The notes beneath the pieces were generated by a model. The model searched no databases, was not told where the DNA came from, and saw nothing but the letters and a program-made list of their open reading frames with translations. Below are positions 54,097 through 63,071 of a stretch of 64,000 nt of DNA, piece by piece (positions within the stretch are counted from its first letter, which is position 1; each line of letters starts with the position of its first letter). Source of the DNA: Pseudocoprococcus catus (GTDB taxonomy: Bacteria; Bacillota; Clostridia; Lachnospirales; Lachnospiraceae); assembly GCF_902381825.1 (NCBI RefSeq), contig NZ_LR698973.1, forward strand, positions 144,638 through 208,637. The letters run 5' to 3'. The position numbers and the translations under genes are program-made.

Positions 54097-55043
54097 TGGA
54101 TCAATTTTGTTTTGGTGTGGATCTCGGCGGTACCACTGTCAAGATCGGTTTATTTACAGTAGACGGAATGCTTCAGGAGAAATGGGAGATTCCGACAAGA
54201 ACAGAGAATCAGGGCGCTGCTATTCTCGGTGATATTGCAGCGTCCATACAGAATAAGGTGGATGTACGTCATCTGACGAAGGAACAGGTGACAGGCATCG
54301 GTATTGGCGTTCCGGGACCGGTTCTGAATGAGAATAGGGTTCAGGGCTGCGTGAATCTCGGATGGGGGAATGTCTGCGTAGCAGACGAATTATCAGCATT
54401 GACAGGAATGAAGGTCAAAGCTGCGAACGATGCCAATGTAGCAGCCCTTGGAGAACAGTGGCAGGGCGGCGGCAAAGGCTATCAGAATATTGTGATGTTC
54501 ACACTGGGAACGGGGGTCGGCGGCGGCATTATCCAGAATGGACAGATTGTATCAGGCGCCAATGGTGCAGCCGGTGAGATCGGACATATGGTGATCACAG
54601 AACCGGAGAATGTTGTGGGAACCTGCGGATGCGGCCATCAGGGCTGCCTTGAACAGATCGCTTCTGCGACAGGTATTGTCAATCTGGCAAAGAGACAATT
54701 GACAGAGTGTGATGAAGCAAGTATTTTGAGACAGTATGCCCCGCTGACAGCCAAGGATGTCCTGGATGCAGCTAAGGCAGGAGATGCCCTTGCATGCCGG
54801 GTGGCAGAGCAGATGATGCAGGCTCTGGGCCGTGCGGCAGCTTATATTGCCTGTGTCATGAATCCGGATGTATTTGTTATTGGCGGCGGTGTATCAAGGG
54901 CCGGTGAATATTTGACGGAAGGCATTCGGCGTTATTATCAGCAGTATGCGTTTCATGCATCTGCAGAGACGCCGTTTGTATTGGCATCATTGGGCAATGA
55001 TGCGGGGATGACCGGTGCAGCAGGCATGGTCTGCAATTTTTAG
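54096..55043 (+). CDS. glcK: ROK-family glucokinase
   Basis: This 315-residue sugar kinase has the ATP phosphate loop GVDLGGTTVKIGLFTV (residues 5-20), the catalytic AANDANVAALGE (about 110), the ROK motif TLGTGVGGGIIQNG and the zinc motif CGCGHQGCLEQIASATGI (about 172-190). These features point to glucokinase rather than a ROK repressor; there is no N-terminal HTH. One-base overlap with hprK links sugar phosphorylation to carbon control. Glucose as substrate is inferred. Confidence 0.9.
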   Translation: MDQFCFGVDLGGTTVKIGLFTVDGMLQEKWEIPTRTENQGAAILGDIAASIQNKVDVRHLTKEQVTGIGIGVPGPVLNENRVQGCVNLGWGNVCVADELSALTGMKVKAANDANVAALGEQWQGGGKGYQNIVMFTLGTGVGGGIIQNGQIVSGANGAAGEIGHMVITEPENVVGTCGCGHQGCLEQIASATGIVNLAKRQLTECDEASILRQYAPLTAKDVLDAAKAGDALACRVAEQMMQALGRAAAYIACVMNPDVFVIGGGVSRAGEYLTEGIRRYYQQYAFHASAETPFVLASLGNDAGMTGAAGMVCNF

Positions 55044-55089
55044 AATGAATCATGATCAATCGATTGAAATAAAAGGATAAGAGGTTTAT

Positions 55090-56007
55090 ATGGATTTTTA
55101 TCATAGATTATTGGAGGCAGCAGGCTCAGACCACGTTTTGAGAGATGAGCCTATGGCTGTGCATACCACATTCCGCATTGGTGGTCCGGCAGATTATTTT
55201 GTTGAACCAGCGGATGCATCTGCCCTGGCAAAGGGAATCGCTTTATGTCGTGAAGTGGATGTGGACTACTTTGTGACAGGCAACGGCAGCAATCTTCTGG
55301 TGGGAGACGGTGGCTACAGAGGTGTGATCTTTCATATTTGCCATACAATGGATCATATACAGTATGAAGAGCAGGAAGGAGAATTACTGGTTGAGGCAGG
55401 GGCAGGCGTGATGCTTTCCAGGCTGGCACGTCAAGTTTCTTCTATGGGATATACCGGTTTTGAATACGCTACCGGCATACCCGGAACACTTGGCGGCGGT
55501 GTTACCATGAATGCAGGTGCCTATGGCGGAGAGATCAGCGACAATATATTGTGGGCTGAACTGATGGATGAAACCGGTGCCATTCTGAAACTGGAGAAGG
55601 AACATCTGAAACTTTCTTATCGGCACAGTGTGATGATGGAGCATCCGTTAGTTGTTCTGAGAGCAGGTTTTTCCTTTAAGAAAGGTGATGCTGCGGCCAT
55701 TTCAGACAGAGTCACGGAACTGTCACGCTTAAGAAGAGAGAAGCAGCCGTTGGAATATCCGAGTGCAGGCAGCACATTTAAACGGCCGGAGGGCTATTTT
55801 GCCGGTAAGCTGATCCAGGACTGCGGTTTAAAAGGCTTTCGTGTCGGCGATGCGGTTGTATCTGAGAAGCACAGTGGTTTTGTTATCAATGCAGGGCAGG
55901 CAACGGCGGCAGATGTGATGGCATTGATCCGTTATGTCCAACAGGAAGTGGAAGAGAAATTCCATGTCAGGATAGAGCCGGAAGTCAGACTGTTGGGAGA
56001 GTTTTAA
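55090..56007 (+). CDS. murB: UDP-N-acetylenolpyruvoylglucosamine reductase
   Basis: This 305-residue flavoenzyme makes UDP-MurNAc for peptidoglycan. It has the FAD-binding loop VTGNGSNLLVGDGGYRG (about 58-74), GIPGTLGGGVTMNAGAYGGE (about 131-150) and the catalytic Ser in YPSAGSTFKRPEGYFAG (about 220). Shorter length and the lack of the extra Tyr-loop region fit the type II MurB of Gram-positives. RapZ follows after 13 bases. Confidence 0.96.
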   Translation: MDFYHRLLEAAGSDHVLRDEPMAVHTTFRIGGPADYFVEPADASALAKGIALCREVDVDYFVTGNGSNLLVGDGGYRGVIFHICHTMDHIQYEEQEGELLVEAGAGVMLSRLARQVSSMGYTGFEYATGIPGTLGGGVTMNAGAYGGEISDNILWAELMDETGAILKLEKEHLKLSYRHSVMMEHPLVVLRAGFSFKKGDAAAISDRVTELSRLRREKQPLEYPSAGSTFKRPEGYFAGKLIQDCGLKGFRVGDAVVSEKHSGFVINAGQATAADVMALIRYVQQEVEEKFHVRIEPEVRLLGEF

Positions 56008-56020
56008 CCGAGGTGATAAG

Positions 56021-56905
56021 ATGCGTTTTGTAATTGTAACGGGAATGTCGGGAGCTGGAAAGAGTTCAGTATTGAAGATGCTTGAAGATGCCGGGTACTT
56101 TTGTGTGGATAACCTTCCGGTGCCGTTGGTCCTGAAGTTTGCGGAGATCAGTTGGCATGAGGAGAATATGATGTCGAAAGTGGCACTGGGCATTGATATC
56201 CGAAGCAGAAATCATCTGAATATGTTGGAGGATGTTCTGAAATCGGTGCGGGATGAAGGCTATGACTATGAAATCCTTTTTATGGACTGCAAAGATGACA
56301 AACTGATTAAGCGCTATAAAGAGACAAGAAGAAATCATCCGTTGGCTGCAGGCGGAAGAATCGAGACAGCCATTGCTGAGGAGAGACAGCGCTTAAGTTT
56401 CCTGAAGAAACAGTCCGATTACATCATTGATACAAGCAACCTTCTGATTCGCGATCTGAAAAAGGAAATTCAGCATATTTTCGTTGAGGATAAGGATTAC
56501 AGCAATTTCTATATTACATTGCTGTCATTTGGATTCAAATACGGCATTCCGGCGGATGCGGATCTTGTGTTCGATGTACGCTTCCTGCCGAATCCTTACT
56601 ATGTGGATGAATTGAAGCATCAGACAGGCAATGACAAACCGGTGTATGACTATGTCATGAAATCAGAAGATGCCGGTATATTCCTGAAACAGCTGTATGA
56701 TATGCTTGTTTTTCTGATCCCGCGTTATATTGCAGAGGGAAAGAACCAGCTTGTGGTGGCCATCGGCTGTACCGGCGGCAAGCATCGATCGGTGACAATA
56801 ACCAATGCTTTGTACGAGAAAATGAAAGATCTGGAATACAGTATCAAAGCAGAACACAGGGATGTAGACAGAGATGGACAGCATAAGAGCAGTCAGGTGA
56901 GGTAA
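56021..56905 (+). CDS. rapZ: RapZ/YvcJ-type nucleotide-binding protein
   Basis: This 294-residue P-loop protein starts MRFVIVTGMSGAGKSSVLKM with Walker A (residues 8-15). The C-terminal part has FGFKYGIPADADLVFDVRFL and VVAIGCTGGKHRSVTI, both highly conserved in YvcJ/RapZ. In E. coli RapZ controls GlmS through small RNAs; in B. subtilis YvcJ sits in yvcJ-yvcK-yvcL-crh and binds GTP. Here whiA (yvcL) and the crh-like gene follow, without yvcK. Confidence 0.94.
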   Translation: MRFVIVTGMSGAGKSSVLKMLEDAGYFCVDNLPVPLVLKFAEISWHEENMMSKVALGIDIRSRNHLNMLEDVLKSVRDEGYDYEILFMDCKDDKLIKRYKETRRNHPLAAGGRIETAIAEERQRLSFLKKQSDYIIDTSNLLIRDLKKEIQHIFVEDKDYSNFYITLLSFGFKYGIPADADLVFDVRFLPNPYYVDELKHQTGNDKPVYDYVMKSEDAGIFLKQLYDMLVFLIPRYIAEGKNQLVVAIGCTGGKHRSVTITNALYEKMKDLEYSIKAEHRDVDRDGQHKSSQVR

Positions 56906-56909
56906 GGCT

Positions 56910-57866
56910 ATGTCTTTTTCCAGCAAAGTCAAAGAAGAACTTTCAAAAGAGTGCAATAGTCCGCGCCATTGCTGCATTGCGGAAACGGCGGCAATTATCA
57001 GTATGTGCGGCAAGGTGATTTTTGATGAAAAAGATCACGTTCGAATAGAAATTCATACAGAAAATGTAACCGTTGCAAGAAAGTACTTTACATTATTGAA
57101 AAAAACATATAATATAAATACGGATATCTCAATCCGGCATAGTTCCAGTTTGAATAAGAATCGGTCCTATGTTTTGTCTGTGAATGACGATGAAACAGCG
57201 AGAAAGATACTTATGACATGCAGGCTGATGAAGCCGTTTGGCGTGATTGAGGAAGATTTTTCCATATCAGACAGTTTGATTATTCAGAGAGAATGTTGCA
57301 AACGGGCATTTATCCGGGGCGCATTTCTGGCGGCAGGATCAGTCAGCGATCCGGTGAAGACCTATCATTTTGAGATTGTTTGCCTGAGTGAGGCAAAGGC
57401 GAAACAACTGCAGATGATTATGGAGACATTCAATATCAATGCAAGGGTCATCAAGAGAAGAAAGTATTTTGTTGTCTATGTAAAGGACAGCTCGCAGGTC
57501 GTTGATCTGCTGAATATTATGGGTGCCTATAATGCGTTGATGGATATGGAGAATGTGCGCATTGTCAAGGATATGCGCAACAACGTCAATCGTAAGGTTA
57601 ACTGTGAAACAGCGAATATCAATAAGACTGTTTCAGCAGCTGTGAAACAGATTGAAGATATCAGATTCATTCAGATGTCGTCGGCTTTTGACGAATTACC
57701 GGAATCTCTCCAGGAGATGGCAGAATTGAGGGTTCGCTATCCTGAGGCGACACTGGCCGAGCTCGGACAGTTGTTGGACACACCGGTTGGAAAGTCAGGT
57801 GTCAATCACCGATTGAAGAAGATCAGTCTTTTTGCTGATGAACTTCGGGAACGACATCATCAATAG
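56910..57866 (+). CDS. whiA: WhiA-family DNA-binding regulator
   Basis: This 318-residue protein has the WhiA N-terminal LAGLIDADG-like domain (CCKRAFIRGAFLAAGSVSDP, about 130-150) and a C-terminal HTH (AELRVRYPEATLAELGQLL and VGKSGVNHRLKKI, about 270-305). In actinomycetes it controls sporulation; in B. subtilis (YvcL) it affects division and chromosome segregation. It is four bases after rapZ. Confidence 0.95.
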   Translation: MSFSSKVKEELSKECNSPRHCCIAETAAIISMCGKVIFDEKDHVRIEIHTENVTVARKYFTLLKKTYNINTDISIRHSSSLNKNRSYVLSVNDDETARKILMTCRLMKPFGVIEEDFSISDSLIIQRECCKRAFIRGAFLAAGSVSDPVKTYHFEIVCLSEAKAKQLQMIMETFNINARVIKRRKYFVVYVKDSSQVVDLLNIMGAYNALMDMENVRIVKDMRNNVNRKVNCETANINKTVSAAVKQIEDIRFIQMSSAFDELPESLQEMAELRVRYPEATLAELGQLLDTPVGKSGVNHRLKKISLFADELRERHHQ

Positions 57867-57895
57867 GGGTATTATCGAAAGGCGAGGTATATTTT

Positions 57896-58153
57896 ATGAT
57901 TTCAAAGAACATTACAATCAATATTCCTACAGATATGGAAGCGCGTCCTGTGGCTTTACTTGTACAGGTTGCAAGCCAGTTTGAAAGCAATATTTACGTA
58001 GAAGTTGAAGATAAAAAGGTGAATGCAAAGAGCATTATGGGTATGATGACACTTTCTATTGCGCCGGGTGAAGAAGTGACGATCATCACGAAAGGTGTCG
58101 ATGAAGAAGAAGCGATGAACAAGATCGAAGAATACCTGACAACATCGAAATAA
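57896..58153 (+). CDS. crh: Crh-like HPr paralog (His15 replaced by Glu, Ser46 kept)
   Basis: This 85-residue HPr-fold protein reads TDMEARPVALLVQVASQF where HPr has GLHARPA, so the phosphocarrier His15 is Glu15. The regulatory site VNAKSIMGMMTL keeps Ser46. This is the Crh pattern (Gln15 in B. subtilis): it cannot pass PTS phosphate but can be phosphorylated by HprK and act as CcpA corepressor or regulator. It follows whiA as in B. subtilis yvcL-crh, which supports the name. It complements the other HPr-like protein (12260), which has the His but lacks the Ser. Confidence 0.85.
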   Translation: MISKNITINIPTDMEARPVALLVQVASQFESNIYVEVEDKKVNAKSIMGMMTLSIAPGEEVTIITKGVDEEEAMNKIEEYLTTSK

Positions 58154-58182
58154 ACATATTTTATTATAAAGATCGACAGGAA

Positions 58183-58254
58183 AGAGGCTGTTGTAAAACC
58201 GGTTCTCAAGCACAGCAGTATTGTGCGGGTGCTCGTTTTACAGCAGTCCTTTTT
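58183..58254 (+). terminator. Terminator between crh and dnaE
   Basis: GAGGCTGTTGTAAAAC pairs with GTTTTACAGCAGTCC, followed by TTTTTC. An inner GCACA/TGTGC stem extends it. It closes the hprK-to-crh operon. Confidence 0.85.
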
Positions 58255-58338
58255 CGTGTCAAGAAGATGAGTATGACCGCGAAAAAAACAGCTGCTTCGC
58301 GGTTGGGTGATAGACTATCAGGAGAAAGGAGAGTACGC

Positions 58339-61300
58339 ATGGATTTTACACATTTGCACGTTCATACAGAATACAGTCTGTTGGATGGCTCCAATAAAAT
58401 CAAAGAACTGATCGCCAGAGTCAAGGAACTTGGCATGGACAGTGTGGCCATCACAGATCACGGTGTTATGTATGGTGTGATTGATTTTTATAAGGAAGCA
58501 CAGAAGCAGGGCATTCATCCGGTCATCGGCTGTGAGGTTTATGTGGCACCGGGTTCACGTTTTGACAAAAGCGGCAATATGAGCAGCAACAGATATCACC
58601 ATCTGGTATTGCTTGCGGAGAATGATACCGGTTATCATAATCTGATGAAAATTGTATCCAAAGGTTTTACGGAAGGCTTTTATTATAAGCCCCGTGTAGA
58701 TAAAGAACTTTTAAAAGAATATCATGAAGGCATCATTGCTCTCAGTGCCTGCCTGGCAGGAGAGATTCCAGATGCATTGAGAAAAGGCCTGTATCAAACG
58801 GCTTTGAATGCAGCACAGGAAATGTCAGAAATCTTCGGTGAAGATCATTTTTATCTGGAATTGCAGGATCATGGCATTCCGGATCAGAAAACGGTGAATC
58901 AGGGATTGCTTCGGCTGGCGAAAGATACAGGCCTTGAATTGGTAGCAACCAATGATATTCATTACACATTGGCCGAAGATGCTCAGGCGCATGACGTATT
59001 GCTGTGCATCCAGACAGGCAAGAAAGTGGCGGATACGGATAGAATGCGTTATGAGGGCGGTCAGTATTATGTCAAATCACCGGAAGAGATGGCATCGCTG
59101 TTCCCTTATGCCCGTGAGGCTATCGAGAATACGCACAAAATTGCCATGCGATGCCATGTGGATATCGAGTTCGGTCATTACAAACTGCCGGAATTTCCTG
59201 TGCCGGAAGGGTACGATTCATGGGAATATCTGCAGAAACTTGTCTGGGACGGTTTTTATGAAAGATACCCGCAGGCGGATGAGAAGCTCAAAGAGCGTGT
59301 CAGCTATGAATTAAATACCATCAAAACCATGGGATTCGTGGATTATTTCCTGATTGTATGGGATTTTATTCATTATGCCAAAGAGCATGACATTATGGTC
59401 GGACCGGGCCGAGGTTCGGCAGCAGGAAGCATTGTATCCTACTGTCTGGATATTACAACCCTGGATCCGATTCGCTACAATTTACTCTTTGAGCGATTCC
59501 TGAATCCGAACCGTGTGACGATGCCCGATATCGACGTGGATTTCTGTTTTGAAAGACGACAGGAAGTCATTGATTATGTTGTCAGAAAATATGGCAAAGA
59601 GCGCGTGGTGCAGATTGTTACATTTGGTACAATGGCAGCGCGGGGTGTGATCCGTGATGTGGGGCGTGTCCTGGATCTGCCTTATGCCATCTGTGATAGT
59701 GTGGCCAAGATGATTCCGAATGAGCTTGGTATTACCATCGATAAGGCGCTGAAGATGAATCCGGAGCTGAAAAAGCTCTATGACGGGGATGACAGTATCC
59801 ACAATTTGATTGATATGGCAAGAAGACTGGAAGGCCTGCCGCGGCATACATCCATGCATGCTGCCGGTGTTGTTATCAGCCCGAAGGCTGTCGATGAGTT
59901 TGTACCGCTGTCGAGAGGCGCAGACGATGTGATCACGACACAATACACCATGACCACGCTGGAAGAGCTGGGACTGCTGAAAATGGACTTTCTGGGGCTG
60001 CGTACACTGACTGTTATTCGGAATGCAGTGAAGCTGATCAATGCAGACGGTCGGCATCATGTGGACATGCATGAGATTGATTACAATGACAAGGCTGTTT
60101 TTGATATGATCGGAACAGGAAAAACCGACGGTATTTTTCAGCTTGAAAGTTCAGGAATGAAGAGCTTCATGAAGGAACTGAAACCCCATAATCTCGAGGA
60201 TATCATTGCAGGTATTTCGCTTTATCGTCCAGGGCCAATGGATTTTATTCCGCGTTATATCAAGGGAAAGAACGAACCGGCGTCCATCACGTATGAGTGT
60301 CCTCAGCTGGAAGAGATTCTGGAACCGACCTATGGCTGTATTGTCTATCAGGAACAGGTCATGCAGATTGTTATGAAACTGGCCGGTTATGATCTGGGAC
60401 GAAGCGACCTTGTGCGTCGAGCTATGTCGAAGAAAAAAGCGGATGTGATGGCGAAGGAACGCCAGTACTTTGTGTACGGCAATGATGAACTGGGTGTGCC
60501 CGGCTGTATTGCCAACGGTATTGATGAGGCGACGGCCAACAGGATCTTTGATGAGATGACGGATTTTGCCAAGTATGCCTTCAATAAGTCCCATGCAGCA
60601 GCCTATACCATTGTTTCTTATCAGACAGCATGGCTGAAATACTACTATCCGGTAGAGTTCATGGCGGCTCTGATGACATCTGTCATCGACAATTCAGTGA
60701 AAGTTGCAGAATATATTATGACCTGCAGACAGATGGGCATTAAGATACTGCCGCCGGATATTAATCATGGCGTCAGCAGTTTCTCTGTGGACAACGGCAG
60801 AATCCTTTACGGGCTTTCTGCGGTCAAAAGTATCGGAAGACCGGTGGTGGCAGCCATTGAACAGGAGAGAACCCTGGCGGGACCATTTACAAGCCTGAAG
60901 AATTTCATTGAGCGTATGAGCGGCAAGGAAGTCAATAAACGTTCCATTGAGAATTTTATCAAGGCAGGTGCCTTTGACAGCTTTGGAGCCACAAGGCGGC
61001 AGCAGATGATGGTTTATGCGCAGATTATGGATCAGGTGGCTCAGGACAGAAAGAAAAATATCAGCGGTCAGATGACATTATTCGATTTCATGGACGAAGA
61101 AGAAAAACAGGCTTTTGAGATTCGTTATCCGAATGTGGGTGAGTATGACAAAGGCACCCTCCTTTCCTTTGAGAAGGAAGTCCTCGGGGTATATATCAGC
61201 GGACATCCTCTGGATGATGTGGCTGAGAGTTGGCGCAGAAATGTCACGGCGGTGACCTCCGATTTCTATGTCAATGAGGAAAGCGGTATGCCGAATGTGG

Positions 61301-61809
61301 TCGATCAGTCATTGGTGGTCATTGGCGGTATGGTGACGGGCAAAACAGTTAAATCAACAAAGAACAATAAGATGATGGCTTTTATTCAGTTGGAGGATCT
61401 GCTGGGAACAGTAGAAGTCATTATTTTTCCGAATGATTATGAGAAATACCAGGCTGAGCTGACAGAGGAGGCGAAGCTCTACATCAAGGGCCGTGTGTCT
61501 GCTTCGGAGGATCAGCAGGCGAAACTGATCGCGGAGAAGATCATTCCTTTTGATAAGGTGCCAAAGGAAGTATGGTTGCAGTATCCGGACAAGAACAGCT
61601 TTATCGGACAGCAGGAAACCCTGTACAAAACCCTGGCGGGGCATTCGGGTAATGACCGGGTCATCATATTCTGTAAAGTGGAAAAAGCCATTAAGAAACT
61701 GCCTGTATCATGGAATATAAAGGCAGAGGAAGAAATTCTTGACCAGCTTGGAACAGTATTGGGAAAAGAAAACGTAAAAGTTCGGGAAACTGTCTTGAAA
61801 AGCTTCTAA
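58339..61809 (+). CDS. dnaE: DNA polymerase III alpha subunit (DnaE)
   Basis: This 1156-residue C-family replicative polymerase has an N-terminal PHP domain (FTHLHVHTEYSLLDG, residues 3-17; VAITDHGVMYG), the polymerase palm with catalytic acids in PDIDVDFCFERRQEVIDY (about 397), and PHP-associated FNKSHAAAYTIVSYQTAW (about 755). A C-terminal OB-fold domain follows (VIGGMVTGKTVKSTKNNKMM, about 995). It lacks the 3'-5' exonuclease insert of PolC, so it is DnaE rather than the PolC enzyme expected elsewhere. The ATG at 58339 with AAAGGAGAG is chosen over the ATG at 58267. Confidence 0.96.
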   Translation: MDFTHLHVHTEYSLLDGSNKIKELIARVKELGMDSVAITDHGVMYGVIDFYKEAQKQGIHPVIGCEVYVAPGSRFDKSGNMSSNRYHHLVLLAENDTGYHNLMKIVSKGFTEGFYYKPRVDKELLKEYHEGIIALSACLAGEIPDALRKGLYQTALNAAQEMSEIFGEDHFYLELQDHGIPDQKTVNQGLLRLAKDTGLELVATNDIHYTLAEDAQAHDVLLCIQTGKKVADTDRMRYEGGQYYVKSPEEMASLFPYAREAIENTHKIAMRCHVDIEFGHYKLPEFPVPEGYDSWEYLQKLVWDGFYERYPQADEKLKERVSYELNTIKTMGFVDYFLIVWDFIHYAKEHDIMVGPGRGSAAGSIVSYCLDITTLDPIRYNLLFERFLNPNRVTMPDIDVDFCFERRQEVIDYVVRKYGKERVVQIVTFGTMAARGVIRDVGRVLDLPYAICDSVAKMIPNELGITIDKALKMNPELKKLYDGDDSIHNLIDMARRLEGLPRHTSMHAAGVVISPKAVDEFVPLSRGADDVITTQYTMTTLEELGLLKMDFLGLRTLTVIRNAVKLINADGRHHVDMHEIDYNDKAVFDMIGTGKTDGIFQLESSGMKSFMKELKPHNLEDIIAGISLYRPGPMDFIPRYIKGKNEPASITYECPQLEEILEPTYGCIVYQEQVMQIVMKLAGYDLGRSDLVRRAMSKKKADVMAKERQYFVYGNDELGVPGCIANGIDEATANRIFDEMTDFAKYAFNKSHAAAYTIVSYQTAWLKYYYPVEFMAALMTSVIDNSVKVAEYIMTCRQMGIKILPPDINHGVSSFSVDNGRILYGLSAVKSIGRPVVAAIEQERTLAGPFTSLKNFIERMSGKEVNKRSIENFIKAGAFDSFGATRRQQMMVYAQIMDQVAQDRKKNISGQMTLFDFMDEEEKQAFEIRYPNVGEYDKGTLLSFEKEVLGVYISGHPLDDVAESWRRNVTAVTSDFYVNEESGMPNVVDQSLVVIGGMVTGKTVKSTKNNKMMAFIQLEDLLGTVEVIIFPNDYEKYQAELTEEAKLYIKGRVSASEDQQAKLIAEKIIPFDKVPKEVWLQYPDKNSFIGQQETLYKTLAGHSGNDRVIIFCKVEKAIKKLPVSWNIKAEEEILDQLGTVLGKENVKVRETVLKSF

Positions 61810-61878
61810 AACTGTATTAAAATATTTCTAATGGATTTGAGATAAAAGATTAAGACAGCGTAAGTGGAGGAATTGAGC

Positions 61879-62853
61879 ATGAATGATGGTGTAAAAACAA
61901 TAGGTGTACTGACAAGCGGTGGAGATGCACCGGGAATGAATGCTGCAGTTCGAGCGGTCGTCAGAACGGCGATTGCTTACGGCTGTCAGGTCAAGGGGAT
62001 TCAGAAGGGATATTCAGGACTGTTGGAGGAAGAGATCATTGATCTGTATGCCGGCAGTGTATCTGATATTATCAATCGCGGCGGTACATTTTTATACACA
62101 GCCAGATGTGAGGAGTTTCGTACAGAGGAAGGCCAGAGAAAGGGCGCAGAGATCTGCAGGAAGCATGGCATAGACAGTGTTGTTGTTATCGGCGGTGACG
62201 GTTCTTTCCAGGGCGCAAGAAAGCTGGCGGCTCATGGTATCAATACCATTGGTGTACCGGGAACCATTGATCTGGATATTGCATGTACAGACTATACGAT
62301 TGGTTTTGATACGGCGGTGAATACAGCGATGGAGGCCATTGACAAGGTCCGCGATACATCCACATCCCATGAGCGATGCAGTATTATTGAAGTTATGGGA
62401 AGAAATGCCGGATATATTGCACTTTGGTGCGGTATTGCCAACGGTGCAGAGGATATCCTGCTTCCTGAATTATATAATTACGATGAGGAAGCCTTGATTG
62501 ATCATATTATTGCCAACCGAAGAAGGGGCAAGAAGCATCATATTATCATCAATGCAGAGGGTGTTGGCCATTCCACCAGCATGGCCAAGCGGATTGAAGC
62601 GGCCACCGGCATTGAGACGAGGGCAACGATACTTGGACATCTGCAGAGAGGCGGAAGCCCGACTGCGAAGGACAGAGTGATGGCTTCCGTCATGGGAGCC
62701 TATGCTGTAGACGCTCTGATGGGCGGCAAGAGCAATCGTGTTGTTGCTTATAAGGACGGCAAGTATGTTGATTATGATATTGAGGAAGCATTGGCGATGC
62801 AGAAGGAGCTGGATCCGTTCCAGTACAGTGTAGCCAAGATCCTTGCACGCTAG
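61879..62853 (+). CDS. pfkA: 6-phosphofructokinase with TIDLD variant
   Basis: This 324-residue enzyme phosphorylates fructose 6-phosphate in glycolysis. It has TIGVLTSGGDAPGMNAAVRA, ATP-site IGGDGSFQGA (about 104-113), DYTIGFDTAVNTAMEAIDK and HLQRGGSPTAKDRVMAS. The catalytic loop reads PGTIDLDIACTD, with Leu132 instead of the near-invariant Asn in TIDND; catalytic Asp131 is retained. The ATG at 61879 with GGAGG eight bases upstream is preferred to the GTG at 61864. It follows dnaE by 69 bases. The stop codon is the first base triplet of a 29-bp inverted repeat. Confidence 0.93.
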   Translation: MNDGVKTIGVLTSGGDAPGMNAAVRAVVRTAIAYGCQVKGIQKGYSGLLEEEIIDLYAGSVSDIINRGGTFLYTARCEEFRTEEGQRKGAEICRKHGIDSVVVIGGDGSFQGARKLAAHGINTIGVPGTIDLDIACTDYTIGFDTAVNTAMEAIDKVRDTSTSHERCSIIEVMGRNAGYIALWCGIANGAEDILLPELYNYDEEALIDHIIANRRRGKKHHIIINAEGVGHSTSMAKRIEAATGIETRATILGHLQRGGSPTAKDRVMASVMGAYAVDALMGGKSNRVVAYKDGKYVDYDIEEALAMQKELDPFQYSVAKILAR

Positions 62854-62937
62854 TACATCGTTTTCGAAATAACTATACCATTCACTTGCCTGCGAATCCG
62901 AGTGTACAGGTATAGTTATTTACGAAACGATGTACTA
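62851..62937. repeat. 29-bp inverted repeat after pfkA
   Basis: Arms 62851-62879 and 62909-62937 (starting TAGTACATCGTTT and ending AACTATACC) match at 26 of 29 positions in inverse complement, around a 29-base loop. There is no T-tract, so it is not a standard terminator. The arm contains the pfkA stop codon. It looks like a palindromic extragenic repeat or the remnant of a small mobile element. Confidence 0.8.
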
Positions 62938-62992
62938 GTCCACATTGATATAATTACAGAACAGATATAACTGAATCATACAGAGATATTCA

Positions 62993-63058
62993 GGGGCTGT
63001 CGTCAGAAAATTCCGCAGTGGCTTTGAGCCATCGGGAAGAGGCGGCAGCTCTTTTTTT
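62993..63058 (+). terminator. Terminator just before the SpoU methyltransferase gene
   Basis: GGGGCTGTCGTC pairs with GGCGGCAGCTC (63041-63051), an inner TGGCT-TTG-AGCCA hairpin is nested, and TTTTTTT follows. It ends about five bases before the ribosome binding site of the next gene, so it may act as an attenuator. Confidence 0.75.
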
Positions 63059-63071
63059 GAAGGAGGAGAAG

